Below, piece after piece: positions 19,701 through 30,700 of a stretch of DNA of 64,000 nt. This stretch comes from Ruegeria spongiae (GTDB lineage Bacteria > Pseudomonadota > Alphaproteobacteria > Rhodobacterales > Rhodobacteraceae). A model generated the notes under the pieces. That model was not told the DNA's origin. It did not search any database and saw only the letters and a program-made list of their open reading frames with translations. The stretch covers positions 1 through 64,000 of the forward strand of contig NZ_JAMFMB010000023.1 of NCBI RefSeq assembly GCF_023502395.1. Reading direction: 5' to 3'. The position numbers were made by a program, and so were the translations under genes. Each line of letters starts with the position of its first letter. The stretch's first letter is position 1.

Positions 19701-21347
19701 GACCAGATGCCAGACCGGGTTGTTGTCTTGGGTTTCGGTGAAAACACATCGCCGTTTCTGCCGCTCGAAGTGTTGCAACGCCTGACAAAGTGTAACCACT
19801 ACAAACCGCCGCGCTTGTTTTTTGTCGCCAAAGGGGCCCATCCGGTGACGTCGGACGAGCCGGAATTGGACACGGATCAAGCCGCATTTTGGGGGGCAGC
19901 GCGGGTGGTCGCAAGCGAGCATCCGGAGTTGTCTGTACGCCTTATCGATCTTGATCCTCAATCCGATGCGAGTGAAGCAGCCGGCGACATATTGATTGAT
20001 CTGTTTTCTACCGAAAGCGAAGATCAGATAGCCTATCGGAAAGGACATCGATACGGTCTGCGCATGCGTGCCGGTGTTGATCGCCTACCAAATGCACGCG
20101 CGCCGTGGCGCAGCGACGCCGCATGCCTGATCACGGGGGGGCTCGGAGGTGTAGGCGGACGCATTGCACTGGTGGCGGCGCGGCAGGGTGCCCGACACAT
20201 CGTTCTGATGGGCCGCTCAGTGCTGCCTGTCCGTTCTGACTGGAAAGGCATTGACCCTGCATCAGTGAACGGTGCCCGCATCCGGCTCCTGCGCGAGATC
20301 GAGGCTGCGGGCAGTTCGGTGCACTACATTCAGGCAGATGTCAGTTCCAAACCCTCTCTGGACTCGGCATTGCGCAGCTACGAGTGCGAAGCCCGCCCGC
20401 CGATAAAGACCGTTGTCCACGCGGCCGGCCAAGTGAGGAACGGCCTTTCCGCCGACTTATCCGCCGATCAGTTCGACGAGGTTCTTGAAGCCAAATACCG
20501 AGGCGCACAAAATCTGGACGCATTGCTGAGTGATCTCGATCTTTTTGTCGTGTTCTCATCGGTCGCGCATGTTTTTGCCCCGGCTGGCATGGCCAACTAC
20601 GTGGCCGCCAATGCTGCAGTCGAAGCACTTGCAACAAAGCGGCAGACCCGCGGTCAGCCCGCGATTTATATCGGGTGGAGTGTGTGGCCAGGCGTGGGAT
20701 CCCATGCGGAGGGCAAGGCGGCATCCGATTCCACCGAACTTGAGCGGCTAGGCGTCAGGGCCATGGCACCGGAGCAATCCGAAGCGATTTTTGCCTGGCT
20801 TTGTCGCAATCGCGCATCCGCAACCGTGATGAATGTCGATTGGACCACCTATGGCCAGACAACGCGTGGTCAACCTGCGCCCCTGTTCGATCAGCTGGCC
20901 GGTGAAACACGAGCGGCTCCATCGGAAGTCAGCAAAAAGCTGGCAGAGCTTGATGCTGCATCACGAAAGGAACTGTTGGTTGAGTTTATCCGCGACAACC
21001 TTGGCGCAATCCTAAAATCCGACCCCGTGGACATTGACCCGCAGCGTGCTTTGGGCAGCTTTGGCCTGAACTCGCTCATGGGCATCGAACTGCGTAACCG
21101 GCTTGAAGCTGCCCTGGACAGGGCGTTGCCCGCAACCCTGATCTGGAACCACCCCACCGTCGCCGCGCTTGCCTCGCATCTCGCTGGTGGGCCGCCCCGA
21201 AGCACGTCACCAAGATCCAATCCCGCTCCGGCAGTTCAACCGGCGCAGATGGATGGGCTTGATGATTTGATGAGCGATCTCATGAACAGCTCTGACGACG
21301 ACGTATACAGCGCGCTCCGAAAACCAAAGAGAGATAGTTCTGGATGA
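16797..21347 (+). CDS. PKS module 1: KS-AT-KR-ACP
   Basis: First PKS of the plus-strand line, 1516 residues. KS about 10-430 (Cys180 in DTACSSS, His in VEAHGTGT and KTNIGHT); AT about 535-830 (GHSMGEV near 628; specificity motif VASHS near 728 instead of HAFH); KR about 1105-1310 (ITGGLGGVG near 1110, FSSVAH, Tyr near 1266 in ANYVAANA; no Asp at the LDD position, suggesting an A-type alcohol); ACP with GLNSLMG near 1424, the Asp before the phosphopantetheine Ser being Asn. There is no loading domain before it, although its KS looks fully active, so the starter is unknown. The C-terminus (DDLMSDLM and a basic tail) differs from those of modules 2-5. It overlaps the next gene by four bases. Confidence 0.95.
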   Translation: MTVATKSENAVAIIGMGLRFPGGAESVQSYWDLLVNGINAVGEIPADRMDVGQLYSGTPATPGRIMTRFGGFLDNIDAFDAGFFGISPREAERMDPQQRLVLETAWHAIEDAQIDAHSLSGRRVGVYVGQWLSDFEARLMRHPENTDFEMTVGSGRYTTAGRLSYFLGLEGPSLTLDTACSSSLTAVHLAVQSLRSGESELAFAAGVNAILSPHITVGYSQSRMMAPDGRCKFGDASGDGYVRSEGAGMVLLKRLDHALEDGDQIRAVIRGSAINNDGRNSGFMGRPAIAGQKSLIGQALSDAQVPSDQIGYVEAHGTGTATGDPVELTALGETLGAGRATSQPLYVGSVKTNIGHTEGAAGLAGLLKASLAVQTGIIPASLNMSHPNPKIDWDGLNLAVPVAPVAWAPEDHRRRAAISSFGIAGSNAQIIVEEPPKPTASPVEPAMQKPLVLPLSAACKPGLQALARTCAALIETESATTIGRFCSAMALGRTALRERAVFVGSDRLDLIASLKLETGGGSAIADGSVSAIKPKIVFVAPGQGGQWTGMSRELYASEPAFRNKLDECDSLLADLVDWSLLAQLNSNPGDDAFLLDRIDVIQPALVALAIAYAALWQAKGVKPDAVVGHSMGEVAAAAIAGSLDLKSAFRIVVHRSQLMARTSGTGGMALVELDPDAISARLRSYRGELSLAARNGPRNCIISGEISALERALNEFERDGIFCRRVKVDVASHSPQMEPLANELSKDLANLVPRHALTPMYSTVQGALIDGTALDNAYWAKNLRQPVLFHDALVQAIGGHDAIVVELGPHPVLLPAIIDTARDLASEVASVGTTLRDEPEGTAFLTSLATLWTKGVSVEWDTAASVNRGAVHLPPYPWQKKRHWLEEAELSHATDNQVGPSPLDAETLSCLYSSQWVRTEADPDKSTQSGTRWLIVGASSNFAVNLTAQLGRFENLVRCVGIDEFTVLDQMPDRVVVLGFGENTSPFLPLEVLQRLTKCNHYKPPRLFFVAKGAHPVTSDEPELDTDQAAFWGAARVVASEHPELSVRLIDLDPQSDASEAAGDILIDLFSTESEDQIAYRKGHRYGLRMRAGVDRLPNARAPWRSDAACLITGGLGGVGGRIALVAARQGARHIVLMGRSVLPVRSDWKGIDPASVNGARIRLLREIEAAGSSVHYIQADVSSKPSLDSALRSYECEARPPIKTVVHAAGQVRNGLSADLSADQFDEVLEAKYRGAQNLDALLSDLDLFVVFSSVAHVFAPAGMANYVAANAAVEALATKRQTRGQPAIYIGWSVWPGVGSHAEGKAASDSTELERLGVRAMAPEQSEAIFAWLCRNRASATVMNVDWTTYGQTTRGQPAPLFDQLAGETRAAPSEVSKKLAELDAASRKELLVEFIRDNLGAILKSDPVDIDPQRALGSFGLNSLMGIELRNRLEAALDRALPATLIWNHPTVAALASHLAGGPPRSTSPRSNPAPAVQPAQMDGLDDLMSDLMNSSDDDVYSALRKPKRDSSG

Positions 21348-24300
21348 AACGCTCGGAGCAACTTCTTTCAGGGCTTTCGGCCTTGAAGCTGACCAGTCTG
21401 GCGCGGGAAATGCGCGGCCGCGCCGCCCCTGTTCTGCAAGCGGACCCGATTGCAATCGTCGGCATGGCTTGCCGTGTTCCGGGTGCGTCTTCTCCGGGTG
21501 AATTCTGGACACTCCTTAAAGAGAAACGCGACGCCACCACCGAAATCCCCGGCAATCGCTGGGACGTCGATAAATGGTACGATCCTGAAATATCGACGCC
21601 CGGCAAATCGATCACCCGGAGAGGTGGATTTATCGACCAGATCGACCATTTTGATGCAGATTACTTCGGCATTCTCGCTCGCGAGGCCGATGCGATGGAC
21701 CCGCAGCAGCGGATATTTCTGGAATGCGCCGTCGAAGCTCTGGATGATGCCGGACAACGCGTGCAAGACCTGCGCGGTAGCCGCACGGGCGTATTTGTTG
21801 CCAGCTATCACAGCGATTATCAAACCCTGGCCTACCGAGACATTTCTGCGGTGGATTTGCGCACGCTGACCGGAAGTGTCCATAGCGTGGTTCCCAACCG
21901 ACTATCTCACTTTCTGGATTTGCGCGGACCCAGTATCTCGATCGATACGGCTTGTTCGTCGTCACTGGTCGCTCTCCATACCGCGTGTCAAAGCCTACGG
22001 TTGGGCGAGTCCGATCTCGCGCTTTCAGGCGGAATCTCCCTCATGATTACGCCGGACCTAATGGTGTCCTTGTCCAAAGTAGGCTTCATGGCGCCGGATG
22101 GACGATCCAAAGCATTCGATAAATCCGCCGATGGGTTCGGCAGGGGCGAGGGATGCGGTGTTCTCGCACTGAAACGAATGTCAGACGCGATCGCGGATGG
22201 GGACCGGATCCATGCAATCATTCGCGGATCAGCGGTCAACCAGGACGGCGAGTCGACATTGCTGACGGCACCGAATGGGCCAGCCCAGGAGGCACTTATC
22301 AGCGAAGCATTGGAAGCCGCGCAGGTTTCACCACAATCCATCAGTTTCGTCGAGGCCCACGGAACCGGGACGGAGCTGGGCGACCCGATCGAAGTTGAAG
22401 CGATCGCCAGTACGATCGGCCACGATGAAGATGGCACCGATCCCTGCTATTTGGGCACATGCAAAGCTAATCTCGGACATCTGGAGGCTGCGGCAGGTGT
22501 CGTTGGTGTCATCAAATCTGTGCTGGTGCTGGTGAACGGCGAAATACCGGGACAGCCCTGCTTTGAAACGCTCAGCCCGCATATTTCGCTTGATGGAACC
22601 CGTCTGATTATTCCGCGGGAAACAACACCGCTACGCCTGGACACGCCCCTGCGAGCGGGCGTGAGCGGATTTGGCGTAGGTGGGACCAACGCACATGTCG
22701 TGCTCGAAAATGCACCGGATCTGGTCGGCTTGACGAGCTCCGATACACGTGGGAACGATCCCGTCATTCTACCGCTGACCGGCCAGAGCCCCGAGTCGCT
22801 CACCACAAGCCTCAACGCATGGGCCGCCTTTCTTGGTGAAACTCATGAAAGCCTGCAGGATATCAGTTTCACAGCAGCACAGCGCCGCACGCATCACTCT
22901 TACCGGTTGGCGGTCCACGGCAAAACCAAAGCAGAACTGACGGAAAAACTGGTTCAAGCCTCGCGGTACGGGTCGATCCCGGAAACAGTTCCCAAGGGTA
23001 AATTGGCCTTCGTGTTTTGTGGACAGGGCGCACAATGGGTTGGAATGGGCCGCGAATTGGCGGAATCCTCACCTGCATTTTTACAAGCGCTTGAGCTATG
23101 CGAAGCCACGCTGCAACCACATTGGCAGCATTCCTTACTTGAAGAGATTCACCGTCCGGAAGAAACATCCAGATTGGCCCAGACCGAGATTGCCCAACCG
23201 GTCTTGTTTGCGGTCCAGTTCGCGCTGGCCGAGATGTGGAAAGCCCGTGGAATTGAGCCTCAGGCCGTGGTTGGCCACAGCGTAGGCGAGATTGCGGCGC
23301 TGACGGTGGCAGGGGCGCTCGATCTTGACACAGCGGCACGCATTGTCTGTCACAGGGCGCGTCTCATGCAGCGGGCTGATGGTTCTGGCGCGATGGCCTC
23401 TGTCGACTTGTCGGCAGAGGTGGCAAAAGAGTTTCTACCGATCGCTCCAGACGATCTAAGCATCGCGGCGATGAACGCCCCCGAAACCTGCGTCTTCTCA
23501 GGCACGGTCGACGCGGTCAGCAAGCTCGAAACAACGCTCGTCAAGCGCGGCATTGCGATGCACCGACTGCCGGTGCGTTATGCCTTCCACAACGCACAGA
23601 TGGACGCATTGCTTCCAGAGTTGCGCACGGAACTGGCAGATGTGAGAGGCGCTGAACCCCGGATGGCCGCATATTCGACCGTCACAGGGGACAGATTGGC
23701 GTCGCCTGTCGGGGTCGAACATTTTTGTGACAATGTCCGGCAGCCGGTTCGTTTCGCCGAAGCGGTAGCGACCATGTCACAGGACGGCATCGACTGCTTT
23801 CTGGAGATTGGCCCGCATCCGGTTCTGGCGGCGGCGATTCACGCCAGCACGGCATCCGACCAGAGCACATCAATCGCGACGCTCCGTCGCGGCCAGCCGG
23901 AAGGCGACACGGTTGCAGCAGCAACTGCATCCCTGTTCGGTTGCGCCGTGACGCCGGATTGGAACGCCTTTCAGCCCGAGGGAAGGGTCGTGTCGTTGCC
24001 GCCTTATGCCTGGAACCATCAGCGGCATTGGTTACCACAAAGCCAGACTCAAAAGGCGGCAGATCAAGTTCAGGCCTCGATCCATCCGTTGCTTTCAGGC
24101 CGCCAGCATATCGCATCACAGGCCATCGACGTCTTCGATGGCAATCTGGACGGAGCCTGGGATTGGTTGTCGGAGCACCGTGTCTTTGGCCAAGTTCTGA
24201 TGCCGGGAACAGCCATACTTGAGGCTTTGATCGCAGCAGCAAGTGCTGTGTTCGGACCCGCGATCGAAATCTTGGACTTCGCGATAGGCGCTCCGCTTGT

Positions 24301-27300
24301 GTTGGATCCTAAGTCCGAAACGAAGTGGCAGATATCCGTTCAGCGCAAGCCTGATGGGGGGAGCAGTCTGAAATGGCATAGCTGGGATGGCCAATGCTGG
24401 AGAGAAACGGCGACGGCCGAGACAACTGCCACCTCAACGACATTCGCACGAGAACTGCACAAAGACTGGTCAGGAGCATCCCATCAGCCTGAGGGACAAA
24501 ATTACACCCGCTCGGGTCTGGATCTCGGACCCGCTTTTCAACGCTTGCGCGATGTCACGACAACTGAGAGAACCGGAACCGCCCTGCTTGCCGATGGCGA
24601 CGGTCCTGAAGGGTTCAGCATATCTCCGTTCATCCTCGATGCCGGTTTCCAGCTTGCCTCGGTGGTGGTAGACGGATGCATCGATAATCCGGAGTTGGCC
24701 GCCTTTCTGCCGGTCGGCGTCAAGACCTTTCGCGTCAGCGGTTCGGACACGCGGCCCAAATCGGTTGAGGTCAGGCTCGGCAATCGTTCCGCGAATGCAT
24801 TTAGTGCAGATATTTCGTTCTTTGACTCGACTGGAGCGGCCTGCGCCCAGATCGACGGCGCCGAATTTTTGCGCGCGGACAACAACGGATCGCTGAGTCA
24901 GCTTCAGGTCGGGTCCTATCGCGAAATCTGGGAACTTGCTCCCGAATTGCCGGAGGTCAATCAAGCGGACGACAACTGGCTTATCGTGAATCTCGGCGGG
25001 GATCGAACACAGCTGGCAATCATCGCCGACCTGCTGACCACGTCTGAGGGAAAGGTAACGCTGGCCTGCTTCGATAGCAGCGAAACAGCTGGCGTCGGGG
25101 GATTGCTCAATCTCGATCCGACAGACGAGAACGCAATTCATTCATTTCTTGAGCCGCTGAGAACAACTCCTGGCGGGCTGGCACATATCATACTGTGCTG
25201 TGGATCGGGCCAATGGGATACAGCCCCCGGCGGCTGCACAGGGGTGCGCCAGCCCGAAGGCGTGATTGCAGTTCTGAACCTCACCAAAGCAGTCCTGAGC
25301 GCTTTGCCGGACGCCCCCCCCAGAATCACGATCGTGACCAGGGGTGCTGTGGCTGCCGCTGCACATGATTTAGGAAATCCGGATTGTGCATCAATCACCG
25401 GGTTGATGTCTACACTTGCACTGGAACACCCCGAACTGCGTCCGAGGGTTATTGACCTCGAATTGCTGGGCGATGCCGATTTGCCAGTTGCTGAACTTTT
25501 AGCAGACGCCCCCCGTCTGGTCGCACGGCGCGGTGCAGATCGATTGCGCCCGCGCCTGGTGCGGTCCGGACATGACGCGCTCGACCATGTTCGACTCGAG
25601 AGGACCGGAGAAAACACCGCTGTTTCGGTTGCGCTCGGCCCGATACCGCCGCACACCCTTGCTGAAGGCCAGGTACGGCTAGCGATGCGTGCCTCGGGCG
25701 TAAACTTCAGGGATGTGCTCTCGGCGCTCGGAATGTACCCCGGCGCGCCGGTACCCCTTGGCGCTGAAGGTGTGGGCGAAGTAAGCGAGATCGGTCCCGG
25801 AGTGTCGGGTTTTGAAGTCGGTCAACGGGTCATGGGCCTCATCCCTTGGGCGCATGGAACCGAAGCGGTCGCTCCGGCCTCGGTTCTCGTTCCGGTCCCG
25901 GATAACCTGTCCGACGCACGCGCTGCAGCAACGCCGGTCGCTTTTCTAACCGCAGCTTATGGTTTGTATGAACTGGCTTCTCTGAAAGAAGGCAGCACAA
26001 TCCTCATCCATGCCGCTGCGGGCGGGGTCGGCATGGCCGCTGTGAAGCTGGCTCGCAAAATTGGCGCCACGATTTTTGCTACCGCCGGGTCAGATCGCAA
26101 ACGGAAATATCTGCGCGAAATGGGAATCACGAATGTGTTCAGCTCGCGGGACCTCACATTTGCCGCGCAAATCAGAGACCTGACCGGGAATCGCGGTGTC
26201 GATGTTGTGCTCAATTCGCTGGCAGATGATTTCATCACCGAAAGCTTGAAGCTGACAACCGCCGGCGGAGTCTTCCTTGAGCTCGGCAAACGCGACATCC
26301 TGAGCCAGCAAGATGCCCAAGGGATGCGCCCGGACGTCCGTTACCACGCTTTTGATCTGGGCGAGGAAGCTCTGAAAAACACCGGGCTCGTGCAACGCCT
26401 CATCGGACCCGTTCTGGACGGATTCGCCGATGGATCACTGGAACCATTGCCAGTGCATAATTTCGCACTGACCGAAGCGGCGGCGGCCTTCCGGCATATG
26501 GCGCAAGCCCGGCACCTTGGAAAGATCGTCCTCAGCAATAGCCATCCCGATTTCGAAATTGATCCCGATGCCAGCTATTGGATCACGGGTGGCACCGGAG
26601 CAATTGGCCTCGACGCCGCCCATTGGCTGATTGGCGGCGGCGCGCGCAAAATAGTGCTAAGCAGCCGATCCGGTGCAAACAAGAATATTCCGGAAATCGA
26701 AAACCTTCGTGAAACCGGTGCTGATATCGTCGTCATAAACGCCGATGCAGCGGATCGGGGTGCAATGACAGAGGCGCTGGGACAGGCTCAGAAACTCGGG
26801 CCCCTGAAGGGTGTCGTTCACGCGGCTGGTTCGCTTCGCGACGCTGCATTTACCAGGCAAACGGCGCAGGACGTCTCGGAGGTATTTGGAGGTAAGGTTG
26901 CTGGCGCGCATATTCTGGACGAATTGACCCTCAACCTTGAGCTGGACTTCTTCCTTACGTTCTCGGGCGCGGGGCTGGTGCTCGGATCTCCAGGCCAGTC
27001 TGTGTATTCAGCGGCCAATGCTGCGCTGGATGCGCTGATGCGACGGCGTCGTGCCCGCGGACTGCCTGCAACCTGCATGTCCCTGGGACCCTGGGACGGA
27101 GCTGGAATGTCCGAAGAACTCAGACAGGCAGGCCGCGATCCGTGGGCGGACCGCGGAGTGCTGCCAATCAAACCCGAGAACGGGTTCGCCGAAGCTGAGC
27201 GGTTGATCACCTCGGGCTGTCCTTGGTCAATGGTCGCAAATATCGACTGGCAACGGTTCACAAGCACAGCGCCAAGCAACTTGGATCGCGATTATTTTGA

Positions 27301-27772
27301 CACATTTGTGGCCCCTGATGCGGGCAAAACTGCAGGACCCAGGAGATCAGCAGAATCCGCAAAATCAACGATTGACGCGTTGCGCAGCATACCGCCACGC
27401 GACCGCTACAACGCCCTACTGGGACTGTTGACAGATCTGGCAAAATCCACAATCGGGCTGACGCCGACAACCGTTGTTCCGCCGCAAAGCGCGCTGAAAG
27501 ACGTCGGGCTTGACTCACTGATGGCGGTGGAGTTCCGCAACACACTGGTTCGGGTCGGGGGGCGCCCTCTACCCGTCACGCTTCTGTTTGATCACCCCAC
27601 ACTTGACCGGCTCGTGTCCAGGTTGGCGGGGATCTGGGAACTGGAAATCGTGCCCGCATCTCCCGAACATGTTTCGGCCCCGGCATCCGAGACCTCCGAT
27701 CTGGCGGATATCAGCGACGAAGAGGCGCTGGCCCTGCTTCAAGCCGAACTTGACGGGAGGGCACCCAAGTGA
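21344..27772 (+). CDS. PKS module 2: KS-AT-DH-ER-KR-ACP (fully reducing)
   Basis: Fully reducing module, 2142 residues. Short helical N-terminal docking stretch (1-30); KS (Cys204 in DTACSSS); AT (GHSVGEI near 646; motif YAFHN near 746-749, a mixture of the malonyl HAFH and methylmalonyl YASH patterns); DH (His945 in HRVFGQVLMP, matching HxxxGxxxxP; Asp in LDAGFQ); ER (GVNFRDV; NADPH site HAAAGGVGM near 1556); KR (ITGGTGAIG near 1746; Tyr near 1887 in SVYSAANA; LRD after HAAG suggests B-type); ACP (GLDSLMA near 2057). Expected to add two carbons and reduce the beta-carbon to methylene. The C-terminal ISDEEALALL resembles the docking tails of modules 3-5. ATG overlaps the preceding stop. Confidence 0.95.
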   Translation: MKRSEQLLSGLSALKLTSLAREMRGRAAPVLQADPIAIVGMACRVPGASSPGEFWTLLKEKRDATTEIPGNRWDVDKWYDPEISTPGKSITRRGGFIDQIDHFDADYFGILAREADAMDPQQRIFLECAVEALDDAGQRVQDLRGSRTGVFVASYHSDYQTLAYRDISAVDLRTLTGSVHSVVPNRLSHFLDLRGPSISIDTACSSSLVALHTACQSLRLGESDLALSGGISLMITPDLMVSLSKVGFMAPDGRSKAFDKSADGFGRGEGCGVLALKRMSDAIADGDRIHAIIRGSAVNQDGESTLLTAPNGPAQEALISEALEAAQVSPQSISFVEAHGTGTELGDPIEVEAIASTIGHDEDGTDPCYLGTCKANLGHLEAAAGVVGVIKSVLVLVNGEIPGQPCFETLSPHISLDGTRLIIPRETTPLRLDTPLRAGVSGFGVGGTNAHVVLENAPDLVGLTSSDTRGNDPVILPLTGQSPESLTTSLNAWAAFLGETHESLQDISFTAAQRRTHHSYRLAVHGKTKAELTEKLVQASRYGSIPETVPKGKLAFVFCGQGAQWVGMGRELAESSPAFLQALELCEATLQPHWQHSLLEEIHRPEETSRLAQTEIAQPVLFAVQFALAEMWKARGIEPQAVVGHSVGEIAALTVAGALDLDTAARIVCHRARLMQRADGSGAMASVDLSAEVAKEFLPIAPDDLSIAAMNAPETCVFSGTVDAVSKLETTLVKRGIAMHRLPVRYAFHNAQMDALLPELRTELADVRGAEPRMAAYSTVTGDRLASPVGVEHFCDNVRQPVRFAEAVATMSQDGIDCFLEIGPHPVLAAAIHASTASDQSTSIATLRRGQPEGDTVAAATASLFGCAVTPDWNAFQPEGRVVSLPPYAWNHQRHWLPQSQTQKAADQVQASIHPLLSGRQHIASQAIDVFDGNLDGAWDWLSEHRVFGQVLMPGTAILEALIAAASAVFGPAIEILDFAIGAPLVLDPKSETKWQISVQRKPDGGSSLKWHSWDGQCWRETATAETTATSTTFARELHKDWSGASHQPEGQNYTRSGLDLGPAFQRLRDVTTTERTGTALLADGDGPEGFSISPFILDAGFQLASVVVDGCIDNPELAAFLPVGVKTFRVSGSDTRPKSVEVRLGNRSANAFSADISFFDSTGAACAQIDGAEFLRADNNGSLSQLQVGSYREIWELAPELPEVNQADDNWLIVNLGGDRTQLAIIADLLTTSEGKVTLACFDSSETAGVGGLLNLDPTDENAIHSFLEPLRTTPGGLAHIILCCGSGQWDTAPGGCTGVRQPEGVIAVLNLTKAVLSALPDAPPRITIVTRGAVAAAAHDLGNPDCASITGLMSTLALEHPELRPRVIDLELLGDADLPVAELLADAPRLVARRGADRLRPRLVRSGHDALDHVRLERTGENTAVSVALGPIPPHTLAEGQVRLAMRASGVNFRDVLSALGMYPGAPVPLGAEGVGEVSEIGPGVSGFEVGQRVMGLIPWAHGTEAVAPASVLVPVPDNLSDARAAATPVAFLTAAYGLYELASLKEGSTILIHAAAGGVGMAAVKLARKIGATIFATAGSDRKRKYLREMGITNVFSSRDLTFAAQIRDLTGNRGVDVVLNSLADDFITESLKLTTAGGVFLELGKRDILSQQDAQGMRPDVRYHAFDLGEEALKNTGLVQRLIGPVLDGFADGSLEPLPVHNFALTEAAAAFRHMAQARHLGKIVLSNSHPDFEIDPDASYWITGGTGAIGLDAAHWLIGGGARKIVLSSRSGANKNIPEIENLRETGADIVVINADAADRGAMTEALGQAQKLGPLKGVVHAAGSLRDAAFTRQTAQDVSEVFGGKVAGAHILDELTLNLELDFFLTFSGAGLVLGSPGQSVYSAANAALDALMRRRRARGLPATCMSLGPWDGAGMSEELRQAGRDPWADRGVLPIKPENGFAEAERLITSGCPWSMVANIDWQRFTSTAPSNLDRDYFDTFVAPDAGKTAGPRRSAESAKSTIDALRSIPPRDRYNALLGLLTDLAKSTIGLTPTTVVPPQSALKDVGLDSLMAVEFRNTLVRVGGRPLPVTLLFDHPTLDRLVSRLAGIWELEIVPASPEHVSAPASETSDLADISDEEALALLQAELDGRAPK

Positions 27773-30700
27773 GTGGTTCAACCGACAATTCAGCAGGGGC
27801 CACCGTAAAGAAGGCGCTGGCCGAAATTCGCCATTTGCGCGCGCAACTTGAAGCGGTCGAGTCCTCCGAACGTGAACCGTTGGCAATCGTCGGCGTTGGC
27901 CTTCGGCTGCCCGGGCACGTCAACAACCTTAGAGACTATGAACGCCTTCTCTGGTCAGGGTCCGATGCGATCTCCGAAATTCCCCAAAACCGTTGGTCGA
28001 TAGACCAATTTTACGATGAAGACCCCGATCTGGATGGCCATATGACAACCCGGCACGGTGGTTTTCTGGACGATATCGAGGATTTTGACGCCGAGTTTTT
28101 TGGGATCGCACCGCAAGAAGCCGCCAGTCTCGATCCGCAGCACAGGCTCGTTCTCGAAACCGGGTGGGAGGCGCTGGAAACAGCGGGCATAAATCCTGAG
28201 ACGCTGCGCGGGTCCGACACGGGGATATTTCTGGGCATCTCGAATTCAGATTATGGGCGCGCCCTGTTCTCGGATCGGGATCGGATAGAGACCTATTTTG
28301 GCACGGGCACCGCCTTCAGCGTTGCCGCTGGGCGGCTGGCCTATTTTCTCGATACCCGGGGCCCGGCCCTGTCGATCGATACGGCATGTTCGTCGTCCCT
28401 TGTCGCGCTGCATGAGGCGTGCCGGTCCCTGCGCGCGCGGGAATGCGATCTTGCGCTTGCCGGGGGCGTGAATGTCATCCTTACGCCAGAGATGAACATC
28501 ACCTTCTCACGCGGACGCATGATGGCATCAAATGGCCGATGCAAGACTTTCGATGCGGCCGCAGACGGCTATGTGCGTGGTGAGGGATGCGGAATGTTCG
28601 CATTGCAGCGTCTTTCCACGGCGTTCGCCGACGGCAAATCCGTTCTGGCCCTCATTCGCGGCAGCGCTGTAAACCAGGACGGGCGCAGCGGCGGGTTGAC
28701 CGCCCCCAATGGCCCCGCGCAGGAAGCGGTTATCCGGTCTGCGCTTCAGGCGGCGGACGTCGATGCGAGGGATGTCGCCTATGTCGAAGCACATGGAACA
28801 GGCACTCCGTTGGGCGATCCGATCGAAGTCGGCGCGCTTCAAGCCGTGTATGGAGCCGCAAAATCGCCGCGGGACACTTTTTGCGTCGGCTCGGCAAAGA
28901 CCGTCATTGGGCATTTGGAGGCGGCGGCAGGGATAGCAGGCGCAGCGAAAGCACTTCTCGTTTTGTCGCGTCAAGAGATTCCGCCGCATCTGAATCTTAC
29001 AGACGGCAATCCTGAAATAGACTGGTCCGCGCCTTTGTCGGTTCCGACAAAAGCTACTCCACTGCCACCGGCAGAGAGACCTCTGAAGGTCGCGGTCAGT
29101 TCATTTGGCTTCAGCGGAACCAACGCGCATCTCGTCATGGAACAGGCGCCGTCCGTTCAAGTTGTTTCCGACCTGTCGAAAACACCAGGGCGAGGCACAC
29201 ATCTTCTTACGCTATCCGCAAGATCCGGCACGGCGCTGCAAACCCTGTCACAACGCTATGCAGATCGGTTGCGCGAGGCCGCCGATCCGGAACACCTGTG
29301 CCAAACGGCCAATACTGGTCGCGCAGCGTTCAGACACAGGTTGGCGCTTACAGGTCAAAACGGGCAGGATCTGATCGACGCGATCGACGATTTCCAGCGT
29401 GGTCAACCGAATGAACGCGCGATCATAGGCAATACTGCAAACAGGAGCCAGCCCAGGATCGCTTTTCTGTTTTCCGGCCAAGGTGGTCATTTCGCCGGTG
29501 CTGGCACAAGTTTGCGGGATTGTTCGCACATTTTCCGCAATTCCCTGTCGCAGGCATCTGCCGATCTGGATCAGCAGATGTCGGTCTCGCTGGAAGAGGC
29601 ACTTTTCGGGGATGACGCCGGGCAGGTATTACAGAACACAGCGGTCGCGCAGCCCGCACTGGTCGCGATGCAGTGCGCGATGGTCGATCTCTGTCACAGT
29701 TTTGGACTCGTTCCCTCGCTTGTACTCGGCCACTCGCTTGGTGAGTATGCCGCGGCCTATTATGCGGGCTTGATGACCCGGCGTGACGCTGTACTCGGCG
29801 GGCTCAGGCGCGGCGAACTGCTGCAAAGTCTGGGCACCGGTGGTGCAATGGCCGCTATTGCTGCGCCCAATCACGAGATCGCGAACTATATCGCGCAACA
29901 GCAGGACACGGTCGGCATCGCAGCGTTTCACGGCCCAAATAACACCACGATCAGCGGCCCACAAGATGCGATAGCGAACGCTGTCAGAGAGTTCGAAGCA
30001 ATGGGATGCCGTGCCAGATTGCTGGATGTGCCCTTTGCGGCCCATTCATCCTTTGTCGAACCTGTTGCAGACGCTATGAAACAGGCAATGTCGGGGGTCG
30101 ATTTCGGCGCCCCCAAACTGCCCTTGGTTTCCACTGTGACTGGCTCTCTCGACACCTCGGGCGAAATGGCAAACGCCGCTTACTGGGCGCGCAATCTGCG
30201 TGAACCCGTGCGTTTCAATGAGGCTGTGAAAGCCCTCGCTGAACATAACATTACACATGTGATCGAAATTGGTCCGCACCCCATCCTCCTGGGCCTGATC
30301 GAGGATTCTCTGCCGCAGCACAAGCTGGATCTGCTCGGCACGCTCCATCGAGATCGAAACGATTGGAGCGATATTCTGGGCACGCTAGGTCAGCTTTATG
30401 CCGATGGTTCATCAATCAACTGGAAAGGCCTGTACGATGGTTCGCCTTCGAACAATCCAAGCCCGAGCGCACCGACCTATCCATTTCAGCGCAAACGGCA
30501 CTGGATCGACATTCGCGAAACCACAGAGAGCAGCGGCCCTAACACCTGGGAACTTGCCACGTCCGCCCTAGACCTTCAGGCCGAACGTGCGCCGCTGGAT
30601 TTGAACGTCTATTCCTATCCAAAGAAATGGGCCCTTTTCTCGGAGATTACTATTGCCACGGCCCGCAATACGCTAGTTGATGCTCGTGTGTTTGATGCGC

